Source of the DNA: Streptomyces violens
GTDB lineage: Bacteria; Actinomycetota; Actinomycetes; Streptomycetales; Streptomycetaceae
NCBI RefSeq assembly: GCF_000717745.1
Contig: NZ_JOBH01000010.1
Span: 124,001-188,000 of the forward strand
Length of the DNA: 64,000 nt
Direction: 5' to 3'
This document shows positions 32,206 through 40,464 of this stretch, one piece after another. The translations under genes were made by a program, and so were the position numbers. Positions within the stretch are counted from its first letter, which is position 1; every line of letters starts with the position of its first letter. The notes beneath the pieces were generated by a model that ran no database searches, was not told the DNA's origin, and saw only the letters and a list, made by a program, of their open reading frames with translations.

Positions 32206-33645
32206 CTACGACCAGGTGATCAGGCGCTTCGGGCGCTCCAGGATCGCGGCGGTGTCCGCGAGGACCTTGGAGCCCAGCTCGCCGTCGACCAGGCGGTGGT
32301 CGAAGGAGAGTGCCAGGGTCGTCACCTGGCGCGGCTTGACCTTGCCCTTGTGGACCCAGGGCTGTTCCTTGACCGCGCCGAAGGCGAGGATCGCGGACTC
32401 ACCGGGGTTCAGGATGGGCGTACCGGTGTCGACGCCGAAGACGCCGACGTTGGTGATGGTGACCGTGCCACCCGCCATGTCCGCCGGGGAGGTCTTGCCC
32501 TCGCGGGCCGTGGCGACCAGTTCGCCGAGGGAGGCGGCGAGCTGCGGGAGCGTCTGGGCACCCGCGTCCTTGATGTTGGGAACGATCAGGCCCCGGGGGG
32601 TCGCCGCCGCGATGCCCAGGTTCACGTAGTCCTTGCGGACGATCTCCTGGTTCTCCTCGTCCCAGGAGGCGTTGATCTCCGGGTGGCGCTTGATGGCCAC
32701 CAGGAACGCCTTGGCGACGAGCAGGAGCGGATTGACGCGGACACCCGCCATGTCGGGGTCCTGCTTCAGCTCCTGTACGAGCCGCATCGTGCGGGTCACG
32801 TCGACGGTGATGAACTCCGTGACGTGCGGCGCGGTGAACGCGGAGTTCACCATGGCCTGGGCGGTGGCCTTGCGCACGCCCTTGACCGGGATACGGGTCT
32901 CCCGGGCGGCGGCGACGGCCTCGGGGGCCGGCGCGGGCTCGTGCGGGGCCGGCTCCACGTCGTACTCCGGTACCGCCGCGGGCGCCGGTGCGGCCGCCGC
33001 GTGCACGTCCTCGCGGGTGATGATCCCGTCGGGGCCGCTGGGTACGACCGTGGCCAGGTCGATGCCGAGGTCCTTGGCGAGCTTGCGGACGGGCGGCTTG
33101 GCCAGCGGACGCTCGGCGCCCGCCGGAGCGGCAGGAGCCGCAGGCTCGCCCGCGGGTGTTTCACGTGAAACAGGCGCCGGCTCAGGCGCCGCGTAACCGT
33201 TCAACTCCGCCTGGACGGCCGCCTGCGCGCCGTTCGAGGTGCCGGGCTGCGCCTTGCGCGCGCGCCGCTTCGTCGAGGACGGCGCGGCGCCGTAGCCGAC
33301 GAGTACGGCCTTGCGGCCCTCCTCGCCACCCTCGGCGGCCGGCTCGGCGGCTTCCGGAGCTGCCGGGGCCTCGGCGGGTCCCGCGCCCGGGTCGGTGTCC
33401 ACGGTGATGATCACCGTGCCGACGTCGACCGTGGTGCCCTCGCCGAACCGCAGCTGGTGCACCACCCCGTCGTACGGAATGGGGAGTTCGACGGCCGCCT
33501 TGGCGGTCTCGACCTCACAGACGACCTGGCCGTCGGCGACGGTGTCGCCCTCGGCGACGTACCACTTGAGGATCTCCGCCTCGGTCAGTCCCTCGCCCAC
33601 GTCGGGCATCTTGAACTCGCGGAAGCGCTGATCGGTTGCAGTCAT
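32206..33645 (-). CDS. bkdC: Branched-chain 2-oxo acid dehydrogenase E2 (dihydrolipoyl acyltransferase), operon 1
   Basis: 479 residues. A lipoyl domain (about 9-84) with attachment Lys49 in ETAKA, a long Ala/Pro linker containing a parS site, a peripheral subunit-binding domain (about 184-214) and the catalytic acyltransferase domain with DHRLVDG (His450, Asp454) near the end. It transfers the branched acyl group from E1 to CoA; products (isobutyryl-, isovaleryl-, 2-methylbutyryl-CoA) feed catabolism and prime branched fatty acids. ATG 33645 has GAGGAG ahead. Last gene of E1alpha-E1beta-E2; E3 is not in the window. Confidence 0.94.
   Translation of the reverse strand: MTATDQRFREFKMPDVGEGLTEAEILKWYVAEGDTVADGQVVCEVETAKAAVELPIPYDGVVHQLRFGEGTTVDVGTVIITVDTDPGAGPAEAPAAPEAAEPAAEGGEEGRKAVLVGYGAAPSSTKRRARKAQPGTSNGAQAAVQAELNGYAAPEPAPVSRETPAGEPAAPAAPAGAERPLAKPPVRKLAKDLGIDLATVVPSGPDGIITREDVHAAAAPAPAAVPEYDVEPAPHEPAPAPEAVAAARETRIPVKGVRKATAQAMVNSAFTAPHVTEFITVDVTRTMRLVQELKQDPDMAGVRVNPLLLVAKAFLVAIKRHPEINASWDEENQEIVRKDYVNLGIAAATPRGLIVPNIKDAGAQTLPQLAASLGELVATAREGKTSPADMAGGTVTITNVGVFGVDTGTPILNPGESAILAFGAVKEQPWVHKGKVKPRQVTTLALSFDHRLVDGELGSKVLADTAAILERPKRLITWS
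33158..33171. other. parS site inside bkdC (operon 1)
   Basis: Perfect GTTTCACGTGAAAC. On the minus-strand gene it is codon-aligned as Val-Ser-Arg-Glu-Thr at residues 159-163, in the linker between lipoyl and subunit-binding domains. Confidence 0.85.
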
Positions 33646-33668
33646 GGTCACGACTCTCCTCAAGCCCC

Positions 33669-34652
33669 TCAGTACGCCAGCGACCGGTCGACCGCGTCGA
33701 GCACCCGGTCCAGGTTCGGCAGGTACTCGTCCTCCAGCCGGGACGGCGGGTAGGGGGCGTGGTAGCCGCCCACCCGCAGCACGGGCGCCTCCAGGTGGTA
33801 GAAGCACCGCTCGGTGATCCGCGCGGCGATCTCCGCGCCGGAGCCGAGGAAGACCGGCGCCTCGTGCACGACGACCAGGCGGCGGGTCTTCTCGACCGAG
33901 GACTGGAGCGTGTCGAAGTCGATCGGGGAGAGGGACCGCAGGTCGACGATCTCGACCGACTTGCCCTCCTCGGCGGCGACCTGCGCGACGTCCTGGCAGA
34001 CCTTGACCATCGGGCCGTACGCGGCGAGCGTCAGGTCGCTGCCCTCGCGGGCGACACGGGCCTTGTGCAGCGGGTGCGGCAGGGCGTCGGTGTCCAGCGC
34101 GGACTTGTCGTGGTAGCGGCGCTTGGGCTCGAAGTAGATGACCGGGTCGTCGCCGGCGATGGCCTGCTGGAGCATCCAGTAGGCGTCCGAGGAGTTCGAC
34201 GGGGTGATCACCTTCAGGCCGGCGACGTGCGCGAAGAGCACCTCGGGCGACTCGGAGTGGTGCTCGACCGCGCCGATCGCACCGCCGTAGGGGATGCGGA
34301 TGACGACCGGCAGCTTGATCTTGCCGAGCGCGCGGGCGTGCATCTTGGCGAGCTGGGTGACGATCTGGTCGTACGCCGGGAAGACGAAGCCGTCGAACTG
34401 GATCTCCACGACCGGGCGGTAGCCGCGCAGGGCCATGCCGATCGCGGTGCCGACGATGCCGGACTCGGCGAGCGGGGTGTCGATCACCCGGTCCTCGCCG
34501 AAGTCCTTCTGCAGGCCGTCGGTGACGCGGAAGACGCCGCCGAGCTTGCCCACGTCCTCGCCCATGACGAGGACCTTGGGGTCGGCCTCCATGGCCGTGC
34601 GCAGCGATTCGTTGATCGCCTTGGCGATGGTGATCTTCTCGAAGACGGCCAT
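33669..34652 (-). CDS. bkdB: Branched-chain 2-oxo acid dehydrogenase E1 beta, operon 1
   Basis: 327 residues, the normal length of E1 beta subunits. Seen: VLVMGEDVGKLGGVFRVTDGL and DTPLAESGIVGTAIGMAL at the N-terminal Pyr domain, IPYGGAIGAVEHHSES, and the C-terminal transketolase domain with VVVHEAPVFLG. It pairs with E1 alpha to form the thiamine-diphosphate decarboxylase. Its ATG begins one base after the E1alpha stop codon, with GAGGAGAAC as SD, so translation is coupled. About 23 bases separate it from bkdC. Confidence 0.94.
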   Translation of the reverse strand: MAVFEKITIAKAINESLRTAMEADPKVLVMGEDVGKLGGVFRVTDGLQKDFGEDRVIDTPLAESGIVGTAIGMALRGYRPVVEIQFDGFVFPAYDQIVTQLAKMHARALGKIKLPVVIRIPYGGAIGAVEHHSESPEVLFAHVAGLKVITPSNSSDAYWMLQQAIAGDDPVIYFEPKRRYHDKSALDTDALPHPLHKARVAREGSDLTLAAYGPMVKVCQDVAQVAAEEGKSVEIVDLRSLSPIDFDTLQSSVEKTRRLVVVHEAPVFLGSGAEIAARITERCFYHLEAPVLRVGGYHAPYPPSRLEDEYLPNLDRVLDAVDRSLAY

Positions 34653-34653
34653 G

Positions 34654-35829
34654 TCAGTTCTCCTCCGCGAACGCGGCCTGGTACGCGGCGAACTGGGCGC
34701 GCTCCTCGTCGACGAGCGCGTGCCCGTCGGCGTAGACGTGCTCGAACATCGCCATGTCGTCGGGGTTCGGCATGGTGCGGACCGCGTCGCGCACCCGCTT
34801 GCCGAGCGCCTCGTCCTCCTTCTCGACGGACGCGAAGAAGGCCTCGTCGGCCATCCCCTCGGCCTCGAGGTACCGGCGGAGCCGCAGGATCGGGTCCTTG
34901 GCCTCCCAGGCCAGCAGCTCGTCGTTGCCGCGGTAGCGCGTCGGGTCGTCGGAGGTGGTGTGGGCGCCCATGCGATACGTGAACGCCTCGACGAGCATCG
35001 GGCCCTGGCCCGTCCGCGCGCGCTCCAGCGCCGCCTTGGTGACGGCGAGCACGGCGAGCACGTCGTTGCCGTCGACCCGTACACCGGGGAAGCCGTAGCC
35101 GCGGGCGCGCTGGAAGAGCGGCACCCGGGTCTGCTTCTCGGTCGGCTCGGAGATCGCCCACTGGTTGTTCTGGCAGAAGAACACCACGGGGGCGTTGTAG
35201 ACGGCCGCGAAGGTGAAGGACTCGGCGACGTCACCCTGGCTGGACGCGCCATCACCGAAATAGGCGATGACGGCGGAGTCGGCGCCGTCCTTCTGCACAC
35301 CCATCGCGTACCCGGTCGCGTGCAACGTCTGCGAGCCGATCACGATCGTGTACAGGTGGAAGTTGTTGGTGTTGGGGTCCCAGCCGCCGTGGTTCACGCC
35401 GCGGAACATGCCCAGCAGGTTCGTCGGGTCCACCCCGCGGCACCAGGCGACGCCGTGCTCGCGGTAGGTGGGGAAGACGTAGTCGTCGTCGCGCAGCGCG
35501 CGCCCGGAACCGATCTGCGCGGCCTCCTGGCCCAGCAGCGAGGGCCACAGGCCCAGCTCGCCCTGGCGCTGGAGGGTGGTCGCCTCGGCGTCGAACTTCC
35601 GCGTGAGCACCATGTCGCGGTACAGGCCGCGCAGCTCGTCGGCGGACAGGTCGATCGCGTACTCCGGGTGCTCGACCCGCTCCCCCTCCGGGGTGAGCAG
35701 CTGGACGAACTGGTCCGGGTCCTGCTCCGCTGAAGCCTTGGCCCTCGGTTTGGCCGGGGCTTTCTTCGCGGTCGTGCGCTTGCCGCTTCCGCGTGTGGCT
35801 TTTCGTGCGGCACTGCTGTCCACGGTCAC
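34654..35829 (-). CDS. bkdA: Branched-chain 2-oxo acid dehydrogenase E1 alpha, operon 1
   Basis: 391 residues. The thiamine-diphosphate-binding motif is FGDGASSQGD (191-200) ending at NNQW (221-224); the phospho-loop equivalent RMGAHTTSDDPTRYR follows. A Lys/Ala-rich, histone-like N-terminal tail (about 8-32, KRTTAKKAPAKPRAK) precedes the domain and is absent from the operon 2 paralogue. GTG start with strong SD GAGGAG. First gene of the operon, divergent from the response regulator gene across 327 bp holding a large palindrome. Confidence 0.94.
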   Translation of the reverse strand: MTVDSSAARKATRGSGKRTTAKKAPAKPRAKASAEQDPDQFVQLLTPEGERVEHPEYAIDLSADELRGLYRDMVLTRKFDAEATTLQRQGELGLWPSLLGQEAAQIGSGRALRDDDYVFPTYREHGVAWCRGVDPTNLLGMFRGVNHGGWDPNTNNFHLYTIVIGSQTLHATGYAMGVQKDGADSAVIAYFGDGASSQGDVAESFTFAAVYNAPVVFFCQNNQWAISEPTEKQTRVPLFQRARGYGFPGVRVDGNDVLAVLAVTKAALERARTGQGPMLVEAFTYRMGAHTTSDDPTRYRGNDELLAWEAKDPILRLRRYLEAEGMADEAFFASVEKEDEALGKRVRDAVRTMPNPDDMAMFEHVYADGHALVDEERAQFAAYQAAFAEEN

Positions 35830-36156
35830 GTGCTGCTCCTCCGTCTGTCCGGCCCCCGGGGTCCGCCGGTGGCCGTATTGCGGCTCACCCGGTATCCGAT
35901 ACGGCGCACGGGGTGTGTGCGAACGCGGTCAGGCCCGGGTGGAACAAAACTGCCCCGGACGTGGCCTGCCCATGCACGTTACCCATTTCCCGAGCCTAAG
36001 CGAAAACGGCCCTGACCTGCGATTTTGCTTGGATTTCCAAGTAAATCGCGGAGGGTGGGAACAAGTCCTGGTCACAGCGTTGCAGGCCGCCGGGACAACG
36101 GCACGTTATATCGGCGGGCCGGGGCACGGGAAGGGTCGGTGTGTGAGACTGAAACC
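35830..36156. promoter_or_regulatory. Divergent regulatory region between bkd operon 1 and response regulator
   Basis: 327 bases with no gene. The main feature is an AT-rich near-palindrome at 36021-36046: CTTGGA-TT-TCCAAG core (36028-36041) extended by GATTT and AAATC outer arms. The form suits an Lrp/AsnC-type regulator such as BkdR, but no factor is proven. Confidence 0.5.
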
Positions 36157-36816
36157 GTGCGCGAAGACGGAAAAATCACGGTATTCCTGCTCGACGATCA
36201 CGAGGTCGTCCGGCGTGGCGTCCACGACATGCTCACGGTCGAGAGCGACATCGAGGTGGTCGGCGAGGCCGGTACCGCCGCGGATGCCCTGGTCAGGATC
36301 CCGGCGACGCACCCCGACGTGGCCGTGCTCGACGTCCGGCTGCCGGACGGCAGCGGTGTCGAGGTCTGCCGGGAGGTCCGCTCGCAGAACGAGGACATCA
36401 AGTGCCTGATGCTCACGTCTTTCGCCGATGACGAGGCGCTTTTTGACGCGATCATGGCTGGTGCGTCCGGTTACGTACTCAAGGCCATCCGCGGGAACGA
36501 ACTGCTCTCGGCCGTCCGGGACGTCGCGGCCGGCAAGTCCCTGCTGGACCCTGTCGCGACCGCGCGGGTCCTCGAACGGCTGCGCGACGGCAACGGCCCC
36601 AAGGGTGACGACCGGCTGGCGAACCTCACCGAACAGGAACGACGCATCCTCGACCTGATCGGCGAGGGACTGACCAACCGCGCGATCGGCGAACGGCTGC
36701 ATCTGGCCGAGAAAACCATCAAGAATTACGTCTCCAGCCTGCTGTCCAAACTCGGCATGGAACGCCGTTCCCAGGCCGCCGCATACGTCGCCAGAATGCA
36801 GGCGGAAGGCCGCTGA
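36157..36816 (+). CDS. NarL/FixJ-type response regulator (orphan)
   Basis: 219 residues. The receiver domain has acidic pocket Asp13/Asp14, phospho-acceptor Asp59 in VAVLDVRLPDG, and Lys in SGYVLKAI; the C-terminal LuxR-type helix-turn-helix (about 150-208) reads LTEQERRILDLIGEGLTNRAIGERL then KTIKNYVSSLLSKLGM. The sequence resembles DevR/DosR-type regulators. No histidine kinase adjoins. From memory, an S. coelicolor orphan regulator next to bkd (SCO3818) cross-talks with a distant kinase (SCO0203). GTG 36157 is preferred because the frame upstream has no homology. Confidence 0.88.
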   Translation: MREDGKITVFLLDDHEVVRRGVHDMLTVESDIEVVGEAGTAADALVRIPATHPDVAVLDVRLPDGSGVEVCREVRSQNEDIKCLMLTSFADDEALFDAIMAGASGYVLKAIRGNELLSAVRDVAAGKSLLDPVATARVLERLRDGNGPKGDDRLANLTEQERRILDLIGEGLTNRAIGERLHLAEKTIKNYVSSLLSKLGMERRSQAAAYVARMQAEGR

Positions 36817-36931
36817 CCCCGTTTATAGGCGGCTGACCTGCGGCGTAACGAATTTCGGGACCAACGTCCCCGGTGAACCAGGGGCTGCCGCCCCTACAGT
36901 CGCGCCCGCGCCGCCGGGCAGGCTGGTTGCC

Positions 36932-37345
36932 ATGCCCGACGAATTCCGCGCACTGGAACTGCTCAGCCGTACGCCCTACGGCCGGGTCTCGGCCAGCCAG
37001 CGGGCGCTGCCCTTCACCACGATCGCCCGGCACGTCGTGACCGGGGGCCGGCTCCTGCTGCGCCTGCACCGTGGCTACGGCTACCACCGCGCCCTGGACG
37101 GCAGCGTGGTCTCGTACCAGGCGGACAACCTCGCCGGCGGCGAGCCCGAGACCTGGACCGTCCAGTTCACCGGCACGGCCCGCGTCGAGCACCCGCAGCC
37201 GGCCGACCACGACGCCTTCGGGCGCACCCCGGCCCTGGCCGACGGCGAGCCCTTCGACCCGGTGTTCCTGCACATCGAGCCGGTCTTCGCCAAGGTCCAC
37301 ACGCTGACCGATGTACCGGTGTTCCGGTACGCCCATTCAGGCTGA
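36932..37345 (+). CDS. Pyridoxamine 5'-phosphate oxidase family protein
   Basis: A 137-residue split-barrel flavin-type protein. The N-terminus FRALELLSRTPYGRVSASQRALPFTTIARHVV and the segment VVSYQADNLAGGEPETWTVQFTGTARV match small actinobacterial PPOX/FMN-binding proteins related to F420/flavin reductases; whether it binds FMN, F420 or haem cannot be told. It has no clear SD. Position after the response regulator (115 bases) could mean cotranscription; DevR-type regulons often contain such proteins. Confidence 0.82.
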   Translation: MPDEFRALELLSRTPYGRVSASQRALPFTTIARHVVTGGRLLLRLHRGYGYHRALDGSVVSYQADNLAGGEPETWTVQFTGTARVEHPQPADHDAFGRTPALADGEPFDPVFLHIEPVFAKVHTLTDVPVFRYAHSG

Positions 37346-37401
37346 CCGATAGCCGACCTGGCGGCGGATCGGCCCGGGCCGTGTGATCTAACATCTGACG
37401 G

Positions 37402-38427
37402 GTGCTGCGCTCATCTGCGGTCCGGACGGCAACGGCGCCCGACGGACACCTCCTCGGCTCCCTGCTGCGCCGCTACGAAGGCGCCGGGGAGCCGCTGACG
37501 TGCGAGCCGGTCGCCGAGGGCCTGCTCAATCACGGCTACCGGCTGGTCACCACGCGCGGCCGCTTCTTCCTCAAGCACCACCTCGACGCCGACCGCGGCG
37601 CCCTGGTCCGGCAGCACCGCGCCACCCGCCTGCTGGGCGCCATGGGCCTCCCCGTGGCGCCGCCCGTACGCGCCGCCGACGGCCGCACCGTCGCCGTCAT
37701 CGACGGCCGCTGTTACGCGCTGCACCCCTGGGTCAAAGGCCGGCACCTGGACGGCGCGGCCCTCACTCCCGCCCAGTGCCGCCGCCTCGGCGCGCTGCTG
37801 GGCCGGGTCCACGTGTCCCTCGCCCAGGTGATGCCCGACGAGCCGCCGCAGCCCGGCCAGGAGAGCGCCGACCCCGCCGCGACCTTCGTGGGCATCGACG
37901 AGCTGCTGGCGCTGGCGCGGGACGCCCGCCCGCACGACAGCTTCGACGCGCTGGCCGAGCACCGGCTCCTGGAGCGGCGCGCCCTGCTGGCCGCGCACGC
38001 CCACCACCGGCCGCCCCGCGCGGCGCCCGCGGGCTGGGTGCACGGCGACTTCCACCCGCTGAACCTGCTCTACCGGGGCGCCGAGCCGGCCGCGATCGTC
38101 GACTGGGACCGGCTGGCGGTCAAGCCGCGCGCCGAGGAGGCCGTACGGGCCGCCGCGATCTTCTTCGTACGGCCCTCGGGCAGCCTGGACCTGGCCAAGG
38201 TGGCGGCGTACGCGCGCGCCTACCGGGGCGCCTCGGGCGTCGGCCCGGAGGAGCTGGCGGCTGCCGTACACCGCGTCTGGTGGGAACGTCTGAACGACTT
38301 CTGGATGCTGGACTGGCGGTACCGGCTGGGCGACCGGCGCGCCGACAGCCTCTTCCCCGCCTCGGCCGCGCTCGCGGTGTGGTGGACGGACGAATACGCG
38401 GCCGTACGCGGGGCCTTCACGGGCTGA
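37402..38427 (+). CDS. APH-family phosphotransferase
   Basis: 341 residues of the aminoglycoside phosphotransferase/choline kinase fold. Motifs: GLLNHGYRLVTTRGRFFLKHH with the ATP-binding Lys, the Brenner catalytic loop WVHGDFHPLNLLY (His214, Asp216) and AIVDWDRL with the metal-binding Asp. Similar proteins phosphorylate small metabolites such as homoserine, choline or fructosamine; there is no evidence for drug resistance. GTG start. The stop codon lies inside the left arm of a strong terminator. Confidence 0.88.
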   Translation: MLRSSAVRTATAPDGHLLGSLLRRYEGAGEPLTCEPVAEGLLNHGYRLVTTRGRFFLKHHLDADRGALVRQHRATRLLGAMGLPVAPPVRAADGRTVAVIDGRCYALHPWVKGRHLDGAALTPAQCRRLGALLGRVHVSLAQVMPDEPPQPGQESADPAATFVGIDELLALARDARPHDSFDALAEHRLLERRALLAAHAHHRPPRAAPAGWVHGDFHPLNLLYRGAEPAAIVDWDRLAVKPRAEEAVRAAAIFFVRPSGSLDLAKVAAYARAYRGASGVGPEELAAAVHRVWWERLNDFWMLDWRYRLGDRRADSLFPASAALAVWWTDEYAAVRGAFTG

Positions 38428-38462
38428 GGGCCGCCGGGGACAGTGTCCCCGGCGGCCCTCAG
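38424..38462. terminator. Bidirectional terminator overlapping stop codon
   Basis: Perfect 19-nt arms (38424-38442 / 38444-38462) separated by one base, a near-continuous palindrome between the phosphotransferase and the convergent kinase gene. Confidence 0.85.
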
Positions 38463-38478
38463 TAGCCGTGTGCGGCGC

Positions 38479-40014
38479 TCACTGCTCGCCTTCACCGTCC
38501 GGCGGCGGGATGATCGGCGACTGCTCGTCGGTCGGCGCATCGGTGGGCGCCGTCGGCTCCCCGGTCGGCTCCCCTGTGGGCTCCGTCGGCTCGCCGGTCG
38601 GCTCGTCGGTCGGCTCCCCGGTGGGCTCCGTCGGCGTCGGCTCCCCGGTCTCCGTCGGCGTCTGGGTGTAGTCACCGGTGTTGCCGCCCGTGCCGCCGGG
38701 CAGCGTCGCCTCCGTCGTCGGCTCCTGCGTCGGCGGCTCGGTGGTCTCCTCGTCCTTGGTCTTCGTCGCCGTCGGCGTGGGCTTCGGCTTCTTCGGCTGC
38801 TCGTCGCCGCCGGTGTTCTGCAGGGCGATGGCGACGCCGGCCACGATGGCGATCAGCGCGAGCGCCGCGATCAGCCAGATCTTGCCCTTGCCGCCCTTCG
38901 AGCCGCGCGGACCGCCCTCGTACCCGCCGTCGTCGTCCCGCCCGCCCGGAAGGATCGGCTGCGCGGTCGTCGAGCCGTGCCCCGGGTGCGGCATCGCCGT
39001 CGTGGACGCGACGCCCATCGCGGGCGTCGAGCCGCCCTCGTGCACGGCGACCGGGCCGGTGCTCCACGTACCGGTGTGGCCGCCCTGCTCGTGCAGCATC
39101 TGCAGCGCGTACTGGACCAGGCCGCGCATCTCCTCGGCGCTCTGGAACCGGTCGTCCGGGTCCTTCGCCAGCGAGCGCATGACCAGCCCGTCCAGCTCCG
39201 GCGGCACCGCCTCCAGCACCTCGGACGGCGGCACCGGCATGTCCTGCACGTGCTGGTACACCACCGACAGCGGCGTCTCGCCGACGAACGGCGGGCGCAG
39301 CGCGAGCAGTTCGTACAGCAGGCAGCCGGTCGCGTACAGGTCGGAGCGGGTGTCGACGGTCTTGCCGAGCGCCTGCTCGGGCGAGAGGTACTGCGGCGTG
39401 CCCATGACCATGCCGGTCTGGGTCATGGTGTTCGACGCGCCGTGCAGGGCACGCGCGATGCCGAAGTCCATGACCTTGACCGCGCCGCTGTTCGTGATGA
39501 TCACGTTCGCGGGCTTGATGTCGCGGTGCACGATGCCGTGCTGGTGGCTGTAGGCCAGCGCCTCCAGCACCCCGGAGACGATGATCAGCGCCTGGTCCGG
39601 CGGCGGCGCGTCGGCGTTGAGCAGCAGGTCACGGATGGTGTGACCCTCGACCAGCTCCATCACGATGTACGGGATGGTGTTGCCGCCGACCACGTCCTCG
39701 CCCGAGTCGTACACGGCGACGACGGCGTGGTGGTTCAGCCCGGCGACGGACTGTGCCTCGCGGGTGAAGCGGGCCTTGGAGACCGGGTCCTCGGCGAGGT
39801 CGGAACGCAGCAGCTTCACCGCGACCGTACGGCCCAGCCGTACGTCCTCGGCGGCGAACACCTCCGCCATGCCGCCCCGGCCCAGACGGCTCGTCAGGCG
39901 ATAGCGCCCGTCACCGACCAGACCACCGTTGCCCCACATCTCCGGTGCGTCGGGGATATTGGAGCCGGTGGCTTCAGGATCGGACGGGCCCTGGGGGCTC
40001 TGCGTCTGTGCCAT
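38479..40014 (-). CDS. Transmembrane Ser/Thr protein kinase (Hanks type)
   Basis: 511 residues. Kinase domain about 38-300: Gly-rich loop LGRGGMAEVF, catalytic Lys67, HRDIKPANV, DFGIA and activation-loop SNTMTQTGMVMGTPQYLSPE. One transmembrane helix at about 377-397 (IWLIAALALIAIVAGVAIALQ). The extracellular part has no PASTA domain; it is a Thr/Pro/Glu repeat region (GEPTDEPTGEPTEPTGEPTG and like) ending at IIPPPDGEGEQ. Such tails may contact the cell wall. It is divergent from a second kinase gene. Confidence 0.93.
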   Translation of the reverse strand: MAQTQSPQGPSDPEATGSNIPDAPEMWGNGGLVGDGRYRLTSRLGRGGMAEVFAAEDVRLGRTVAVKLLRSDLAEDPVSKARFTREAQSVAGLNHHAVVAVYDSGEDVVGGNTIPYIVMELVEGHTIRDLLLNADAPPPDQALIIVSGVLEALAYSHQHGIVHRDIKPANVIITNSGAVKVMDFGIARALHGASNTMTQTGMVMGTPQYLSPEQALGKTVDTRSDLYATGCLLYELLALRPPFVGETPLSVVYQHVQDMPVPPSEVLEAVPPELDGLVMRSLAKDPDDRFQSAEEMRGLVQYALQMLHEQGGHTGTWSTGPVAVHEGGSTPAMGVASTTAMPHPGHGSTTAQPILPGGRDDDGGYEGGPRGSKGGKGKIWLIAALALIAIVAGVAIALQNTGGDEQPKKPKPTPTATKTKDEETTEPPTQEPTTEATLPGGTGGNTGDYTQTPTETGEPTPTEPTGEPTDEPTGEPTEPTGEPTGEPTAPTDAPTDEQSPIIPPPDGEGEQ

Positions 40015-40464
40015 CGGTCCTCGCCGTCGAATCGATCCGCGTGCAACGCGGTTTTACGTCTCGGTCTTCGCAAGAGCACGCTACAGGCTCCGCGGCGCGC
40101 ACCGGTTTCGTAAGGGGACCGGCCATCAAACCGTTCACCGGCCACATGTCGCAAGTTCACTACGAGTGACCGTTTTGCCCGGCGGCCGCTGACAGAGTCG
40201 TGACAGGTTTCTGACACGCTCGCGACAACCCGCCGCCGCGGAACTGGCAGGCTCCCGTCAGGTGACGCGGCGGTGCAGGGATGCTGCCCATCTGGTCACG
40301 GAACGGGCACGCAGCTTGACTGGTCGGAGCCCTGAGGCACACTTGGCTGCGGAATTCCAGAACCTGGCCGACCGGTCGCATACCGGGCGCGGCCAGCAAC
40401 AGAACAGCCCGAACAGTGCCGCGTACGGGATCACGGGCAGTGCGCCTAGGGGGAAACGGAAAAC
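40015..40464. other. 450-bp divergent promoter region between kinase genes
   Basis: No convincing gene. I see several TGACA-like elements at 40188-40220 (TGACAGAG, TGACAGG, TGACACG) that may be promoter or operator parts. A GTG-started 68-codon frame at 40262-40468 overlaps the next gene by 4 bp but has weaker third-position G+C than the real genes. Confidence 0.4.

Noticed and set aside
32206..35829. bkd operons as part of a secondary metabolite cluster
   Set aside because: No polyketide, peptide synthetase or tailoring genes adjoin; these are primary metabolism supplying branched acyl-CoA starters.
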